DNA of 64,000 nt. Origin: Noviherbaspirillum malthae. Lineage in GTDB: Bacteria; Pseudomonadota; Gammaproteobacteria; Burkholderiales; Burkholderiaceae_D. Position numbers and translations under genes: made by a program. Of this stretch, positions 48,938 through 57,944 are shown one piece after another; the stretch's first letter is position 1; each line of letters opens with the position of its first letter. The stretch spans positions 310,001 through 374,000 of the forward strand of contig NZ_JACYXF010000001.1 of NCBI RefSeq assembly GCF_015352985.1, read 5' to 3'. The notes beneath the pieces are model-generated. The model was not told the DNA's origin. It saw only the letters and a list, made by a program, of their open reading frames with translations, and searched no databases.

Positions 48938-50257
48938 TCAGCGCTGCAGCAGGCCGTTCACCTGCACCAGATCGTCTTCCTTGAGAATGCCGGCCGTCGA
49001 TTTCAGGCGCAGGCTGTTGACGATTGCATCGTAACGCGCACGCGCCAGATCGCGGCGTGTCGAATACAGCTGCTGCTGCGCATTGAGCACGTCGATGTTG
49101 ATGCGCACGCCCACCTGGTAACCGAGGCGGTTGGATTCCAGCGCCGATTGGCTCGAGACTTCCGCGGCTTCCAGCGCGCGCACCTGGGCCAGCCCGGAAT
49201 TGACGCCGAGGAAAGCCTGGCGCGCGCCCTGCGCGGCGGCGCGGCGGGCATTTTCCAGGTCGGAGCGGGTGCGCTCTTCCAGCGCGATCGCCTCGCGCAC
49301 CCGGCTGTCCACGGCGAAGCCGGAGAAGATCGGGATGTTCCATTGCACGCCGATCGCATTGCTGTCCGAGGAGGCGCCGGTGGGGGAGGTGAGGCTGCCT
49401 GTCTGGTTGCTGTGGCTGCGGCTGGCGACCAGGTCGACGGTCGGATAGTGGCCGGCGCGGTTGAGCTTGATCTGGCGGCGCGCGATTTCCAGCGCCAGCT
49501 GCTGGCCGACTACGCCGAAGTTCTGCTGCTCGGCGCTTTGCACCCAGCTGTCGAGATTGGCCGGTTCCGGCGCGCCGATCTGCACGCCGGGACGCAGCGT
49601 AGCCAGTTCGCCGCTCGGCTTGCCGATGATCTGCTGCAGCGCGCTGCGCTTGATCTCGAGATCGTTGATACCCGCGAATTCCTGAGCGATCACAAGGTCG
49701 TAGCGCGCCTGCGCTTCATGGGTATCGGTGATGGTGGAAGTGCCGACCTCGAAATTGCGCTTGGCCGATGCCAGCTGTTCGGTAATCGCGGTCTTCTGGG
49801 CCTGCACCGAGGCCAGCGCATCCTGCGAGGCCAGCACATCGAAATAGGCCTGCGCGACGCGCACGATCAGGTCCTGCTGCGCCTGGGCGAAGGTCGCCTC
49901 GCTGGCGGCGACCGACAGCTTGCCCTGCTGGTACTGCTCCCAGTTGGCCACGCGGAACAGCGGCTGCGACAGCGTGACCGAATAGCCGCGGGAGGTGAAA
50001 TTCCTTCCGACTTCAATGCCGGCGGCGCTGACATCGGCATTGGTGCGGTTGACGCTGCCGCCGACGCCGATCTGCGGCAGCAGTCCGGCGCGGCCCTGTA
50101 TCTCGCGTTCCTGGCCAGCCGTCAGCGTGGAGCGCGCGCTGGCATACACGGCGTCGTTCGCCAGTGCTTCCCGGTACACCTGCAGCAGATCGATGGCATG
50201 CGCATTGAGCGACAAGAAGCTGCCGGCAATCAGGGTGGCGAGTACGGTCTTCCGCAT
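48938..50257 (-). CDS. tolC: TolC-family outer-membrane channel
   Basis: 439 aa. Signal peptide MRKTVLATLIAGSFLSLNAHA; then the duplicated helical-barrel layout of TolC (IDLLQVYREALANDAVY; PLFRVANWEQYQQGKLSV; GVQWNIPIFSGFAVDSRV; NIDVLNAQQQLYSTRRDLARAR). GGGAGA precedes ATG 50257. It probably completes the RND pump encoded at 51513-56010 and may also serve type I export. Confidence 0.94.
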   Translation of the reverse strand: MRKTVLATLIAGSFLSLNAHAIDLLQVYREALANDAVYASARSTLTAGQEREIQGRAGLLPQIGVGGSVNRTNADVSAAGIEVGRNFTSRGYSVTLSQPLFRVANWEQYQQGKLSVAASEATFAQAQQDLIVRVAQAYFDVLASQDALASVQAQKTAITEQLASAKRNFEVGTSTITDTHEAQARYDLVIAQEFAGINDLEIKRSALQQIIGKPSGELATLRPGVQIGAPEPANLDSWVQSAEQQNFGVVGQQLALEIARRQIKLNRAGHYPTVDLVASRSHSNQTGSLTSPTGASSDSNAIGVQWNIPIFSGFAVDSRVREAIALEERTRSDLENARRAAAQGARQAFLGVNSGLAQVRALEAAEVSSQSALESNRLGYQVGVRINIDVLNAQQQLYSTRRDLARARYDAIVNSLRLKSTAGILKEDDLVQVNGLLQR

Positions 50258-50292
50258 TACAGGTTCTCCCGGGGAGTCAGTGAAATTGTTAT

Positions 50293-50454
50293 TAGAGTGC
50301 TTTCGGTTTGACTGGACTTGGCGAGGCTGAGGTGATTTGCCAGCGGAACGAGGCGTGGCGACGCGACATGGCGGGGCCATGGCAAGGAGCCACAACGCTG
50401 TGCCGCTGGCAAATCGCCCAGGACCGACAGTATAGTCAAGCCGAAAGCGCTCTA
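50293..50454. repeat. 162-bp imperfect palindrome upstream of tolC
   Basis: Three nested inverted pairs share one centre near 50374: TAGAGTGCTTTCGGTTTGACT (50293-50313) with AGTCAAGCCGAAAGCGCTCTA (50434-50454), 19 of 21 pairing; GATTTGCCAGCGG (50334-50346) with CCGCTGGCAAATC (50403-50415), perfect; CATGGC (50367) with GCCATG (50376). The right end overlaps the last codon of the rhodanese gene. Could be a MITE-like element, a cruciform regulatory site, or an inverted duplication. Confidence 0.85.
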
Positions 50455-50775
50455 GTAGGTAGGCATGGAACTGTCGACCTGCAGCGCCCAGGCATGAACG
50501 CCGCCGGTCAGGTTGATCACTTGCGAAAACCCGTTGCGCTCGAGGAAGGCGGCCACCGACATGCTGCGCGCGCCATGATGGCAGATGCAGACGATGGGCG
50601 TTTCGTCGTCGAGTTCCTGCATGCGGGCCGGAATCGAATTCATCGGGATCGGCACCGAGCCCTCGATGCGGCAGGTCTGGAATTCCCAGGGTTCGCGCAC
50701 GTCGAGCAGCACCGGTTTTTCGCGGGAGGGATCCGCAAGCCAGGCGGCCAGTTCGGGAGCGGTCAGTGTTTGCAT
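50452..50775 (-). CDS. Rhodanese-like domain protein (GlpE type)
   Basis: 107-aa single rhodanese domain. LLDVREPWEFQTCRI, and active-site loop CHHGARS with the catalytic Cys; C-terminal GGVHAWA. Sulphur transferase, substrate unknown. ATG 50775 is chosen; upstream in-frame codons lie in the preceding gene. It sits between pcm and tolC, an arrangement common in Burkholderiales. Confidence 0.9.
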   Translation of the reverse strand: MQTLTAPELAAWLADPSREKPVLLDVREPWEFQTCRIEGSVPIPMNSIPARMQELDDETPIVCICHHGARSMSVAAFLERNGFSQVINLTGGVHAWALQVDSSMPTY

Positions 50776-50812
50776 GGCATTGGTCTCGGTTGTTCCGGAT
50801 GCTCCGGATGCT

Positions 50813-51463
50813 TCAGAAGGTAAAGGCCGGCGGCAGCACGGCTTCGCGCAGCGGCTTGACATCGGTCTCGAAGACCTTGACGGTGTCATAGGCGCTGTCG
50901 GACTTGCGCGTGGTGACCTGCGCGCTCATGACCGGGGGAACGCCGACGATGGAGAACAGGCGGCCGCCCACCTTGAGCTGCTGCAGGAATTTTTCCGGCA
51001 GCACCGGCAGCGAGCCGGAAATCACGATTACATCGTACTGCGCGTCGCCCCAGCCCTGGGCGCCGTTGCCCTGGACCACTTCCACATTGGCCACGCCATA
51101 GGCGGACAGGTTCTTTTCCGCCATGGCCTTGAGCTCGGGATTGATTTCCACCGTGGTCACGTGGCGCGCCTTGTGGGCCAGCAGCGCTGCCATGTAGCCG
51201 GAGCCGGCGCCGATTTCCAGCACGCTCTCATGCTTCTTGACGGCCAGTTCTTCCATGATGCGCGCTTCGACCTTCGGCGCGAACATGGATTCGCCGCCCG
51301 GCAGCGGGATGTCGGTATCGACGAAGGCCAGGCTCTTGTAGGCGTCGGGCACGAATTCTTCGCGCTTGACCACCACCAGCATGTCGAGGACGTCCAGGGA
51401 CAGCACATCCCACGGGCGGATTTGCTGTTCGATCATGTTGAAACGGGCTTTTTCGATGTTCAT
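50813..51463 (-). CDS. pcm: Protein-L-isoaspartate O-methyltransferase-like protein
   Basis: 216 aa SAM-dependent methyltransferase. Motif I VLEIGAGSGYMAALL at about 80; VEINPELKAMAEKNL; VVQGNGAQGW. The usual substrate motif (GQTISQP) reads GGESMFAPKVEA here, so repair of isoaspartate is likely by family but not certain. First of pcm-rhodanese-tolC. Confidence 0.82.
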   Translation of the reverse strand: MNIEKARFNMIEQQIRPWDVLSLDVLDMLVVVKREEFVPDAYKSLAFVDTDIPLPGGESMFAPKVEARIMEELAVKKHESVLEIGAGSGYMAALLAHKARHVTTVEINPELKAMAEKNLSAYGVANVEVVQGNGAQGWGDAQYDVIVISGSLPVLPEKFLQQLKVGGRLFSIVGVPPVMSAQVTTRKSDSAYDTVKVFETDVKPLREAVLPPAFTF

Positions 51464-51512
51464 GTCAGGACCAGTGAGTCAGAAAGGAATGGGAAACAAA
51501 CTCGCTATTTTA

Positions 51513-54500
51513 TCAAACGGCATCGTTGTTTTTGCTTTGAAGCACCGGTGTTGCGGGCTTGCCATGATGCGCATCCGCCGTATCGCCGTGCCATTTGCGT
51601 CTTGCCCATGCTGCAAAATCGTCAAGATAAGTGTAGATCACCGGCACCACCACCAGGGTCAGCAGTGACGAAGTGATAATGCCGCCAATTACCGCCTGCC
51701 CCATGGGCGCGCGCTGCTCGGAGCCTTCGCCCAGGCCGAAGGCCAGCGGCACCATGCCGAACACCATCGCCAGCGTCGTCATCAGGATGGGGCGCAGGCG
51801 CACGTGCGCGGCTTCGAGCAGGGCGGAGGTGCGGTCGGCGCCGGCCTTGCGCGCCTGGTTGGCGAAGTCGACCAGCAGGATCGCATTCTTGGTCACCAGG
51901 CCCATCAGCATGATGAAGCCGATAATGGAAAACATGTTCAGCGTCGAGCGGAAGAACATCAGCGCCAGGAACACGCCGATCAGCGTCATCGGCAGCGCCG
52001 ACATGATGGCCACCGGCTGCAGGAAGCTGGCGAACTGCGAGGCCAGGATCATGTAGATGAAGATGATCGCCAACAACAGCGCCGACAGCGCATAGCCGAA
52101 GGATTCCTGCATGCTCTTGGTGGAGCCGCCCATCTGGTAGCGGTAGCCCGGCTGCCAGTGCATGGCGTCGAGCACCTGGCGCACCTGCGCGCTGACCTCG
52201 CCGGGCGAGCGGCCGACCACGTTGGCCGACAGTTCGACCTCGCGGCTGAGATCGCGCCGGTTGATCTGGTTGGCGCCGGTGGACGGCGTGATGGTCGCCA
52301 CCTGGCGCAGCGGCACCATGCGCGGCGTGCCGTCGGCATTGGTCTGCGTGCTGGCCAGCATCAGGCGCGACAGGTCGGCGGCATTGTCGCGGTCGGACGG
52401 GGCGAGACGTACCTTGACGTTGTAGTTCTCGTCATCCGGCGCACGCCAGGTGGTGGTTTCGTCGCCGGCCAGCAGCGGACGCAGCGCATTGCCGATCTGG
52501 GCCACGCCGACACCGAGGTCGGCGCCGATGTCGCGCTTGGGTTCGACCGCGATCGTCGGCTTTTCCGCCTTCAGGCTGGAATCGAGATCGACTACGCCGG
52601 GAATGGCGCGGATCTTGTCCATCGCCTCGTCGGTGAGCCGCGCCAGCTGCTTCAGGTCGGTGCCTTGCAGGCTCAGGCGCAGCTGCTTGTTGTCGCCGCC
52701 GACGCCGTCGAGCGAGCCGACATGGGTGACGGTAATGCCGGCCACCTGCAGCAGGCGCTGGCGCATGGGATTGGCGAGCTGGCCGGTGCTGCGTTCGCGC
52801 TCGCTGCGCGGCGCCAGCCGGATGAAGGTGGTCGCATAGTTCTTGCCCTGCGCCGAACCCGTATTGACGGTGGTGTAGAAGTCGCGCACTTCCGGGAATT
52901 CCCGCAGCACGCTCTCCACCTGGCGGGTTTTCGATTCGGTGAATTCCAGCGAGGAGCCGACCGGCGTGTAATAGGTCACGCCCATTTCCGAATAGTCGCC
53001 CTGCGGCACGAATTCGGTGCCGATCAGGCCGGACGCGGGAATGGCGAAGCCGGCGAAGAAGGTGGCAATCGCGATCAGCAGCGTCGCCATGCGGCGCCTG
53101 AGCGACCAGGCGAGCAGGCGCTGGTAGGTGCGCGACATCCATTGCACCAGGCCGTCGAACCAGGCGAGCACGCGGCCGATGGTGCGGCCGTACAAACTCT
53201 TGTCCTCATGCGTGCCGTGTGCCGCCGGGTCCTTCCAGACCGAGGACAGCATCGGGTCCAATGTGAACGACACGAACATCGAGATCAGCACCGCCGCCAC
53301 GACGGTAATGCCGAACTGGTGGAAGAAGCGGCCGATGATGCCGCCCATGAAGCCCACCGGCAGGAACACGGCGACGATGGAGAAGGTCGTGGCCAGCACC
53401 GCCAGCCCGATCTCGGCGGTGCCTTCGAGCGAGGCGGTGCGGTGGTCCTTATAGCGGCCGTTCACCTTCATGCCGGCATGGCGCACGATGTTTTCCCGCA
53501 CCACGATCGCATCGTCGATCAGCAGGCCCACGCACAGCGACAGCGCCATCAGCGTGATCATGTTGATGGTGAAGCCGAAGATGTACATGAACAGGAAGGT
53601 GCCGATGATGGCCACCGGCAAAGTCAGGCCGGTAATCACCGTCGAGCGCCAGGAGTTCAGGAACAGGAAGACGATGAGAATGGTCAGCACCGCGCCTTCG
53701 ATCATGGTGCGCCGCACGTTGTCGACGCCGGTGCGGATTTGGCGCGAGCTGTCCTTGATGACCTCGATCTTCACGCCGGGGTAGAGCGCCTGCAGGCGCG
53801 GCTCCAGGTCGCGGATCGCTTCCTTCATGCCGTCGGCGACATCGATGGTGTTCTGGCCCTGTGCCTTGAGGATGGATACCGCCAGCGTGCGCTTGCCGTT
53901 GTAGAGCGCCAGGCTTTCCTGCTCTTCCTGGCCGTCGACCACGGTGGCGATCTGGGACAGCGTCACCGGCTGGCCGCCGCGCCGCGCGATGACGATGCGG
54001 TTGAAGTCCTGCGGGTTCTTCACCTTGCCTTGGATTTGCACCACCTTTTCGTCGGCGGACGAGCGGATGGCGCCGGTCGGCAATTCCTGGTTCTCGTTGC
54101 GCAGCGCATTCATCACCTGGTCGATGCCGATGCCCAGCGCTTCCATCTCGCCGGGGCGCACATAGATCTGGATCTCGCGCTTGACGCCGCCCACCAGCGT
54201 GACCGAACCCACGCCGCGCACGTTCTCCAGGCGCTTCTTCACCACCTGGTCGGCGATGGTGGTGAGTTCGCGCATGTCGCGCTGGCGCACCGAGGGGTCG
54301 CTGGTGACGGCGATCGACATGATGGGCTGGTCGGCCGGATCGAAGCGCATCACGCGCGGTTCCTTCACCTCGCGCCGGAACAGCGTCTTCACCAGGGCAA
54401 CCTTCTCGCGCACGTCCTGTGCCGCCTGGGCCGGATCGATGGTCAGGTCGAACTCGATGATGACCACCGAGCTGCCTTCGTAGGAGCGGGAATACAGGTT

Positions 54501-54734
54501 CTTGATGCCGTTGATGGTGTTGACCGTTTCCTCGACCTTGCGGGTGATGTCGGACTCGATGGTCTCCGGCGAAGCGCCGGGATAATCGGTCTGCACCACG
54601 ACGACGGGAAAGGTGATGTCGGGGAACTGGTCGACCCGCAGGCGCTGGTAGGAAAACAGCCCGAGCACGACCAGCACCATCATCATCATGGTGGCGAGGA
54701 CCGGATTGCCGATGCTAATGCGGGTGAACCACAT
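51513..54734 (-). CDS. RND-family multidrug efflux inner-membrane transporter (AcrB/HAE1 type)
   Basis: 1073 aa, 12 TM helices with two large periplasmic loops. N-terminal ISIGNPVLATMMMMVLVVLG; proton-relay Asp pair in LLIDDAIVVRENIVRH in TM4; C-terminal MTTLAMVFGMVPLAFGLGEG. HAE1-like rather than heavy-metal CzcA by these motifs. Acts with the MFP gene 67 bases upstream and presumably TolC. Confidence 0.93.
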   Translation of the reverse strand: MWFTRISIGNPVLATMMMMVLVVLGLFSYQRLRVDQFPDITFPVVVVQTDYPGASPETIESDITRKVEETVNTINGIKNLYSRSYEGSSVVIIEFDLTIDPAQAAQDVREKVALVKTLFRREVKEPRVMRFDPADQPIMSIAVTSDPSVRQRDMRELTTIADQVVKKRLENVRGVGSVTLVGGVKREIQIYVRPGEMEALGIGIDQVMNALRNENQELPTGAIRSSADEKVVQIQGKVKNPQDFNRIVIARRGGQPVTLSQIATVVDGQEEQESLALYNGKRTLAVSILKAQGQNTIDVADGMKEAIRDLEPRLQALYPGVKIEVIKDSSRQIRTGVDNVRRTMIEGAVLTILIVFLFLNSWRSTVITGLTLPVAIIGTFLFMYIFGFTINMITLMALSLCVGLLIDDAIVVRENIVRHAGMKVNGRYKDHRTASLEGTAEIGLAVLATTFSIVAVFLPVGFMGGIIGRFFHQFGITVVAAVLISMFVSFTLDPMLSSVWKDPAAHGTHEDKSLYGRTIGRVLAWFDGLVQWMSRTYQRLLAWSLRRRMATLLIAIATFFAGFAIPASGLIGTEFVPQGDYSEMGVTYYTPVGSSLEFTESKTRQVESVLREFPEVRDFYTTVNTGSAQGKNYATTFIRLAPRSERERSTGQLANPMRQRLLQVAGITVTHVGSLDGVGGDNKQLRLSLQGTDLKQLARLTDEAMDKIRAIPGVVDLDSSLKAEKPTIAVEPKRDIGADLGVGVAQIGNALRPLLAGDETTTWRAPDDENYNVKVRLAPSDRDNAADLSRLMLASTQTNADGTPRMVPLRQVATITPSTGANQINRRDLSREVELSANVVGRSPGEVSAQVRQVLDAMHWQPGYRYQMGGSTKSMQESFGYALSALLLAIIFIYMILASQFASFLQPVAIMSALPMTLIGVFLALMFFRSTLNMFSIIGFIMLMGLVTKNAILLVDFANQARKAGADRTSALLEAAHVRLRPILMTTLAMVFGMVPLAFGLGEGSEQRAPMGQAVIGGIITSSLLTLVVVPVIYTYLDDFAAWARRKWHGDTADAHHGKPATPVLQSKNNDAV

Positions 54735-54801
54735 GGTGTGCCTTCGTTCAGCGTGCGGCGCAGCGTTTGTGATGCCGCTGCGCGCCGTATTCGTTCAATG
54801 T

Positions 54802-56010
54802 TTACTGAGTCGTTGCCGTGGCCGTGCTGGCGACCGGCGCGGGATTGGCATTGGGGCCGTTGACGTTGGGCCCCGCCTGAGTGCCGGCGCCGACCAGCCT
54901 GACCGCCGTTCCGGTGCGCAGCACGCCCAGGTTGGTCCTGACGATCTGCATGCCGGCATCGAGCCCGCCGGCAATTTCGACGGCTTCGATGCCGCCGCTG
55001 TCGCCGTTCTCTCCAAGCGTCACCGCGCGGCGCGTCAGCTTGCCGGCTTCGATCGCATACACGTAAGGCTCGCCGCCGTCGCGCTGGATCGCGGTGCGCG
55101 GCACCGTCAGCACGCCGCTTTTCTTCGCCAGCACCAGCTGCGCCTCGCCGAACATGCCCACGCGCAGTGCATTGTCGGGATTGGGGATCTGCACATAGAC
55201 CAGGATGGAGCGCGAGCCCGACTGCGTCGCCGGATTGATGCGGGCCACCTTGCCGGGGAAGGGTTTCGACAGGCCTTCGATTTTTACTTCCACTTCCTGG
55301 CCGAGCGCCACGCTGCCGATTTCGGAAGCGGGCACGGCGGCCTCCATTTCCATCTGGCCAAGATCCACCACATCCAGCAGGCGGTTGTCGGCAGAGACTT
55401 TTTCGCCCGGCTGCACCGAGCGCATGCTGACCAGCCCGGCCATCGGCGACTTGATCACCGTGTCGCCCAGCGCCTTCTGCGCCACGTCGAGCGCGCCGCG
55501 CGCCGACTCCACGTTGGCGCGGGCGATGTCGTACTGGCTGGCGGCGTTGTCGAACGCATTCCTGGAAATGAAGCCCTTGTCGAGCAGCGCGCGGTTGTTG
55601 TCGCGCGACTTGGTAGCGATGTCGAGCTGTCCGCGCGCGGCAGCCAGCGCGCCCTGCGCCTGGCCGACGCGCGCCTGGTAATCGGCGGCGTCCATGCGTA
55701 CCAGCACCTGGCCCTGTTTTACCGCCTCGCCTTCGCGCACCAGCACTTCGCGCACGTCGCCCGGCACGCGCGCTTTCACGCTCACCTGGTTGAGCGCGCG
55801 CAGCGAACCCGACAGCGGCATCAGCCGGCGCAGCTCGGCGGCCTGCACCTGCATCACGTCGGTCGGCAGGAATTCCATCACGGCCGGCGCTGCTGCGGCC
55901 GCGGCTTGCGGCGTCTTGCCGGCGGCGGGTTTTTTCAGCATGGCTGCGGCGATGCCGGCCACCAGCAGGCAGACGGCAAGAATGATCCAGAATGAACGGC
56001 GTTTCAGCAT
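54802..56010 (-). CDS. RND efflux periplasmic adaptor (membrane fusion protein)
   Basis: 402 aa. N-terminal membrane anchor SFWIILAVCLLVAGIAAAML, no lipobox; lipoyl/hairpin region VKARVPGDVREVLVREGEAVKQGQ; SPMAGLVSMRSVQPGEKVSA; barrel domain GQEVEVKIEGLSKPFPGKV. Links pump and TolC. ATG 56010 lies 10 bases after tetR; upstream in-frame codons are inside tetR. Confidence 0.93.
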   Translation of the reverse strand: MLKRRSFWIILAVCLLVAGIAAAMLKKPAAGKTPQAAAAAAPAVMEFLPTDVMQVQAAELRRLMPLSGSLRALNQVSVKARVPGDVREVLVREGEAVKQGQVLVRMDAADYQARVGQAQGALAAARGQLDIATKSRDNNRALLDKGFISRNAFDNAASQYDIARANVESARGALDVAQKALGDTVIKSPMAGLVSMRSVQPGEKVSADNRLLDVVDLGQMEMEAAVPASEIGSVALGQEVEVKIEGLSKPFPGKVARINPATQSGSRSILVYVQIPNPDNALRVGMFGEAQLVLAKKSGVLTVPRTAIQRDGGEPYVYAIEAGKLTRRAVTLGENGDSGGIEAVEIAGGLDAGMQIVRTNLGVLRTGTAVRLVGAGTQAGPNVNGPNANPAPVASTATATTQ

Positions 56011-56020
56011 GATGTTTTCA

Positions 56021-56677
56021 TCAGGAGGACGGCATGGCTGCAGGCTTGAGCACCCCGTGCAGGAGAAGGTCGATGAAACTGTTGAGGTACTTTTCCGGCG
56101 ACATCGCGGCTTCGCCATGGCCCAGCGCGCCGAAGGAATGCTTCCATAGCAGCAGCATGATCATCGGCGCGCACACCACGTTCATTGCCTGCTTGATATC
56201 GATGTTGCGGAACTCGCCGCGCTCGATGCCGCGCTCGAGCATGCGCGCGATCATGGCATTGCCGCGCGAGATCACTTCATCGTGGTAGAACCTGGCCACT
56301 TCGGGGAAGTTGTTCGATTCGGCGACCATCAGCTTGGTAATGCCGGACAGCTTCGTCGTGCCCATGCGCTCCCACCAGCCGTGGGCGATATGGTGGAACA
56401 GGTCTGCGGTAGGGCCCTGGAAGCTGTCGACGATTTCTTCCGCTTCGCCCAGCACCGGCACCACGTTCTCGCGGACCACCGCCTTGAACAATTCTTCCTT
56501 GTTGGTGAAATACAGGTAGAGCGTTCCCTTGGACACGCCGGCCTGCGCCGCCACGTCATCGAGGCGGGTGGCTGCATAGCCGCGTTCGACGAACAGATCC
56601 AGCGCGGCGGCGAGCAGTTCCTGCGGGCGTGCTTCCTTGCGTCGGGTCCAGCGGGGCTTCTTGAAAGGGCAATTCAT
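56021..56677 (-). CDS. TetR/AcrR-family repressor of the efflux operon
   Basis: 218 aa. N-terminal HTH at about 20-60 with LDDVAAQAGVSKGTLYLYFTNKEEL; C-terminal ligand domain of AcrR type. First gene of the tetR-MFP-RND transcript, so it is probably autoregulated through the operator overlapping its promoter. ATG 56677 is preferred to an upstream TTG. Confidence 0.93.
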   Translation of the reverse strand: MNCPFKKPRWTRRKEARPQELLAAALDLFVERGYAATRLDDVAAQAGVSKGTLYLYFTNKEELFKAVVRENVVPVLGEAEEIVDSFQGPTADLFHHIAHGWWERMGTTKLSGITKLMVAESNNFPEVARFYHDEVISRGNAMIARMLERGIERGEFRNIDIKQAMNVVCAPMIMLLLWKHSFGALGHGEAAMSPEKYLNSFIDLLLHGVLKPAAMPSS

Positions 56678-56704
56678 GTGGGAAATAAAATTGTGCAAAT
56701 AACT

Positions 56705-56720
56705 TACTTACGAGTCAGTA
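56705..56720. promoter_or_regulatory. TetR-type operator
   Basis: TACTTACGAGTCAGTA is a near-perfect palindrome (TACTnACnnGTnAGTA), starting just at the downstream edge of the -10 box and 28 bases before the tetR start codon, the expected position for repression of the operon. Confidence 0.75.
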
Positions 56721-56748
56721 ATATAAGGTTGGGTATCCGCAGCGTCAA
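56720..56748 (-). promoter_or_regulatory. Sigma-70 promoter of the tetR-efflux operon
   Basis: On the minus strand TTGACG, a spacer of exactly 17, then TATATT. The start point would fall inside the palindromic operator. Confidence 0.75.
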
Positions 56749-57008
56749 GGCGTTTATCCCACATTATTTGTACCGGCCATGCGATGTGCCGATGTACTTC
56801 TGTCTGACAAAGCTGTCAGGTAGTCGAAGCCGATACCCAGTAGAATCGCAGCATCTTCGAACCGCCCGCAGCGATCGGCGCGCACAGAAAGAACAGCGCC
56901 ACGTTCTGACTCAATGTCCATGAATCTTATCGAAACAGAACAGCCGACTGTTCCTGCCCGTCATCCTGACCCCGGGCTCGGGCCTGCCGCCCGTTCGGGT
57001 GCCGCACC
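56721..57008. other. Interval between tetR and the YkgJ-like gene
   Basis: Holds the tetR promoter on its left. TAGAAT at 56841 is a possible plus-strand -10 box. A 32-codon frame from ATG 56914 (MSMNLIETEQ...) ends in an ATGA overlap with the next gene; it might be a coupled leader peptide but has no similarity I recognise. Confidence 0.35.
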
Positions 57009-57287
57009 ATGAGCAAGATGGCATGCCGGGCAGGGTGCGGCGCCTGCTGCATCGCGCCCTCGATTTCATCGGCGATTCCCGGCATGCCCGACGGCAAGCC
57101 GGCCGGCGTGCGCTGCATCCAGCTCGACGAGTTGAACCAATGCATGATTTTCGGCAAACCCGAACGGCCGGCTGTATGCGAAAGTCTGCAGGCGACGCGG
57201 GAGATGTGCGGCGAATCGAGCGGGCAGGCGATGCATTTCCTGGCGCAGCTGGAACGGCTTACCGCAGCCGATCCGGTAGATGGCTGA
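57009..57287 (+). CDS. YkgJ-family cysteine-cluster protein
   Basis: 92 aa. Cys pattern CRAGCGACC near the N-terminus plus CIQL, CMIFG, CESL and CGE: the zinc/iron-chelating CxxCxxCC type of UPF0153/YkgJ. Function unknown. Followed after 10 bases by a lipoprotein gene. Confidence 0.85.
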   Translation: MSKMACRAGCGACCIAPSISSAIPGMPDGKPAGVRCIQLDELNQCMIFGKPERPAVCESLQATREMCGESSGQAMHFLAQLERLTAADPVDG

Positions 57288-57297
57288 TGGAGGGTCA

Positions 57298-57849
57298 ATG
57301 AAATTCCGGTTGGGCTGGGTTTGCCAATGCATCCTGCTGGTGCTGCTGTGTTCCTGCGCCTCGCTGATGGGGCCGCAGACCCGTGAAATTCCGCTGGCAA
57401 GGCTGCAGGACGCGATTTCGCAGCGCTTTCCGTTCAATAACCGCTTCCTGCAGCTGCTCGACATTCGCGTGACCAATCCGCGCGTGTCGCTGCAGCCTGA
57501 AGGCAACCGCCTGCTGACCGGCATGGACATCTCGATTGCCCCTCCGCTGATCAACAGATCCTGGACCGGCAATCTTGCCATTTCGGGCAGGCCGCAGGTC
57601 GACATGGCGCGCTATGCGGTGGTATTGGCCGATCCGCGTGTCGAAGGCATGAACATCAACGGACTGGATCCGGCCTATGCCAGCCAGGTGACGCGCATCG
57701 GCAGCTTCCTCGCCGAACAGCTGCTGATGGACATGCCCCTGTACACCTTCCGGCCCGAGGACCTGAGGTTTGCCGGAACGAGCTTCAACCCGACTGCCAT
57801 TGCGATGAGGCAAGACGCTGTCGTGATAACCTTCGAGCCGGTGAAATAA
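57298..57849 (+). CDS. DUF1439-like lipoprotein
   Basis: 183 aa from ATG 57298 with GGAGGG just upstream. Signal peptide ending in lipobox LCSC (acylated Cys about residue 20). Mature part FPFNNRFLQLLDIRVTNPRV and LTGMDISIAPPL resembles E. coli YceB-type DUF1439 lipoproteins. Role unknown; outer membrane expected. Confidence 0.8.
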   Translation: MKFRLGWVCQCILLVLLCSCASLMGPQTREIPLARLQDAISQRFPFNNRFLQLLDIRVTNPRVSLQPEGNRLLTGMDISIAPPLINRSWTGNLAISGRPQVDMARYAVVLADPRVEGMNINGLDPAYASQVTRIGSFLAEQLLMDMPLYTFRPEDLRFAGTSFNPTAIAMRQDAVVITFEPVK

Positions 57850-57869
57850 TCCGCCGGCTTTTTCACCCG

Positions 57870-57902
57870 ACCCGCGCGGCGCTGGTTCCCGCGGGTTTTT
57901 TA
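57870..57902 (+). terminator. Rho-independent terminator
   Basis: ACCCGCG pairs with CGCGGGT (to 57896) followed directly by TTTTTTA, 20 bases after the lipoprotein stop. Confidence 0.85.
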
Positions 57903-57944
57903 TTGACCCGAATTTTCAACTCTTGAACTGAAACCCGTCTGCTT

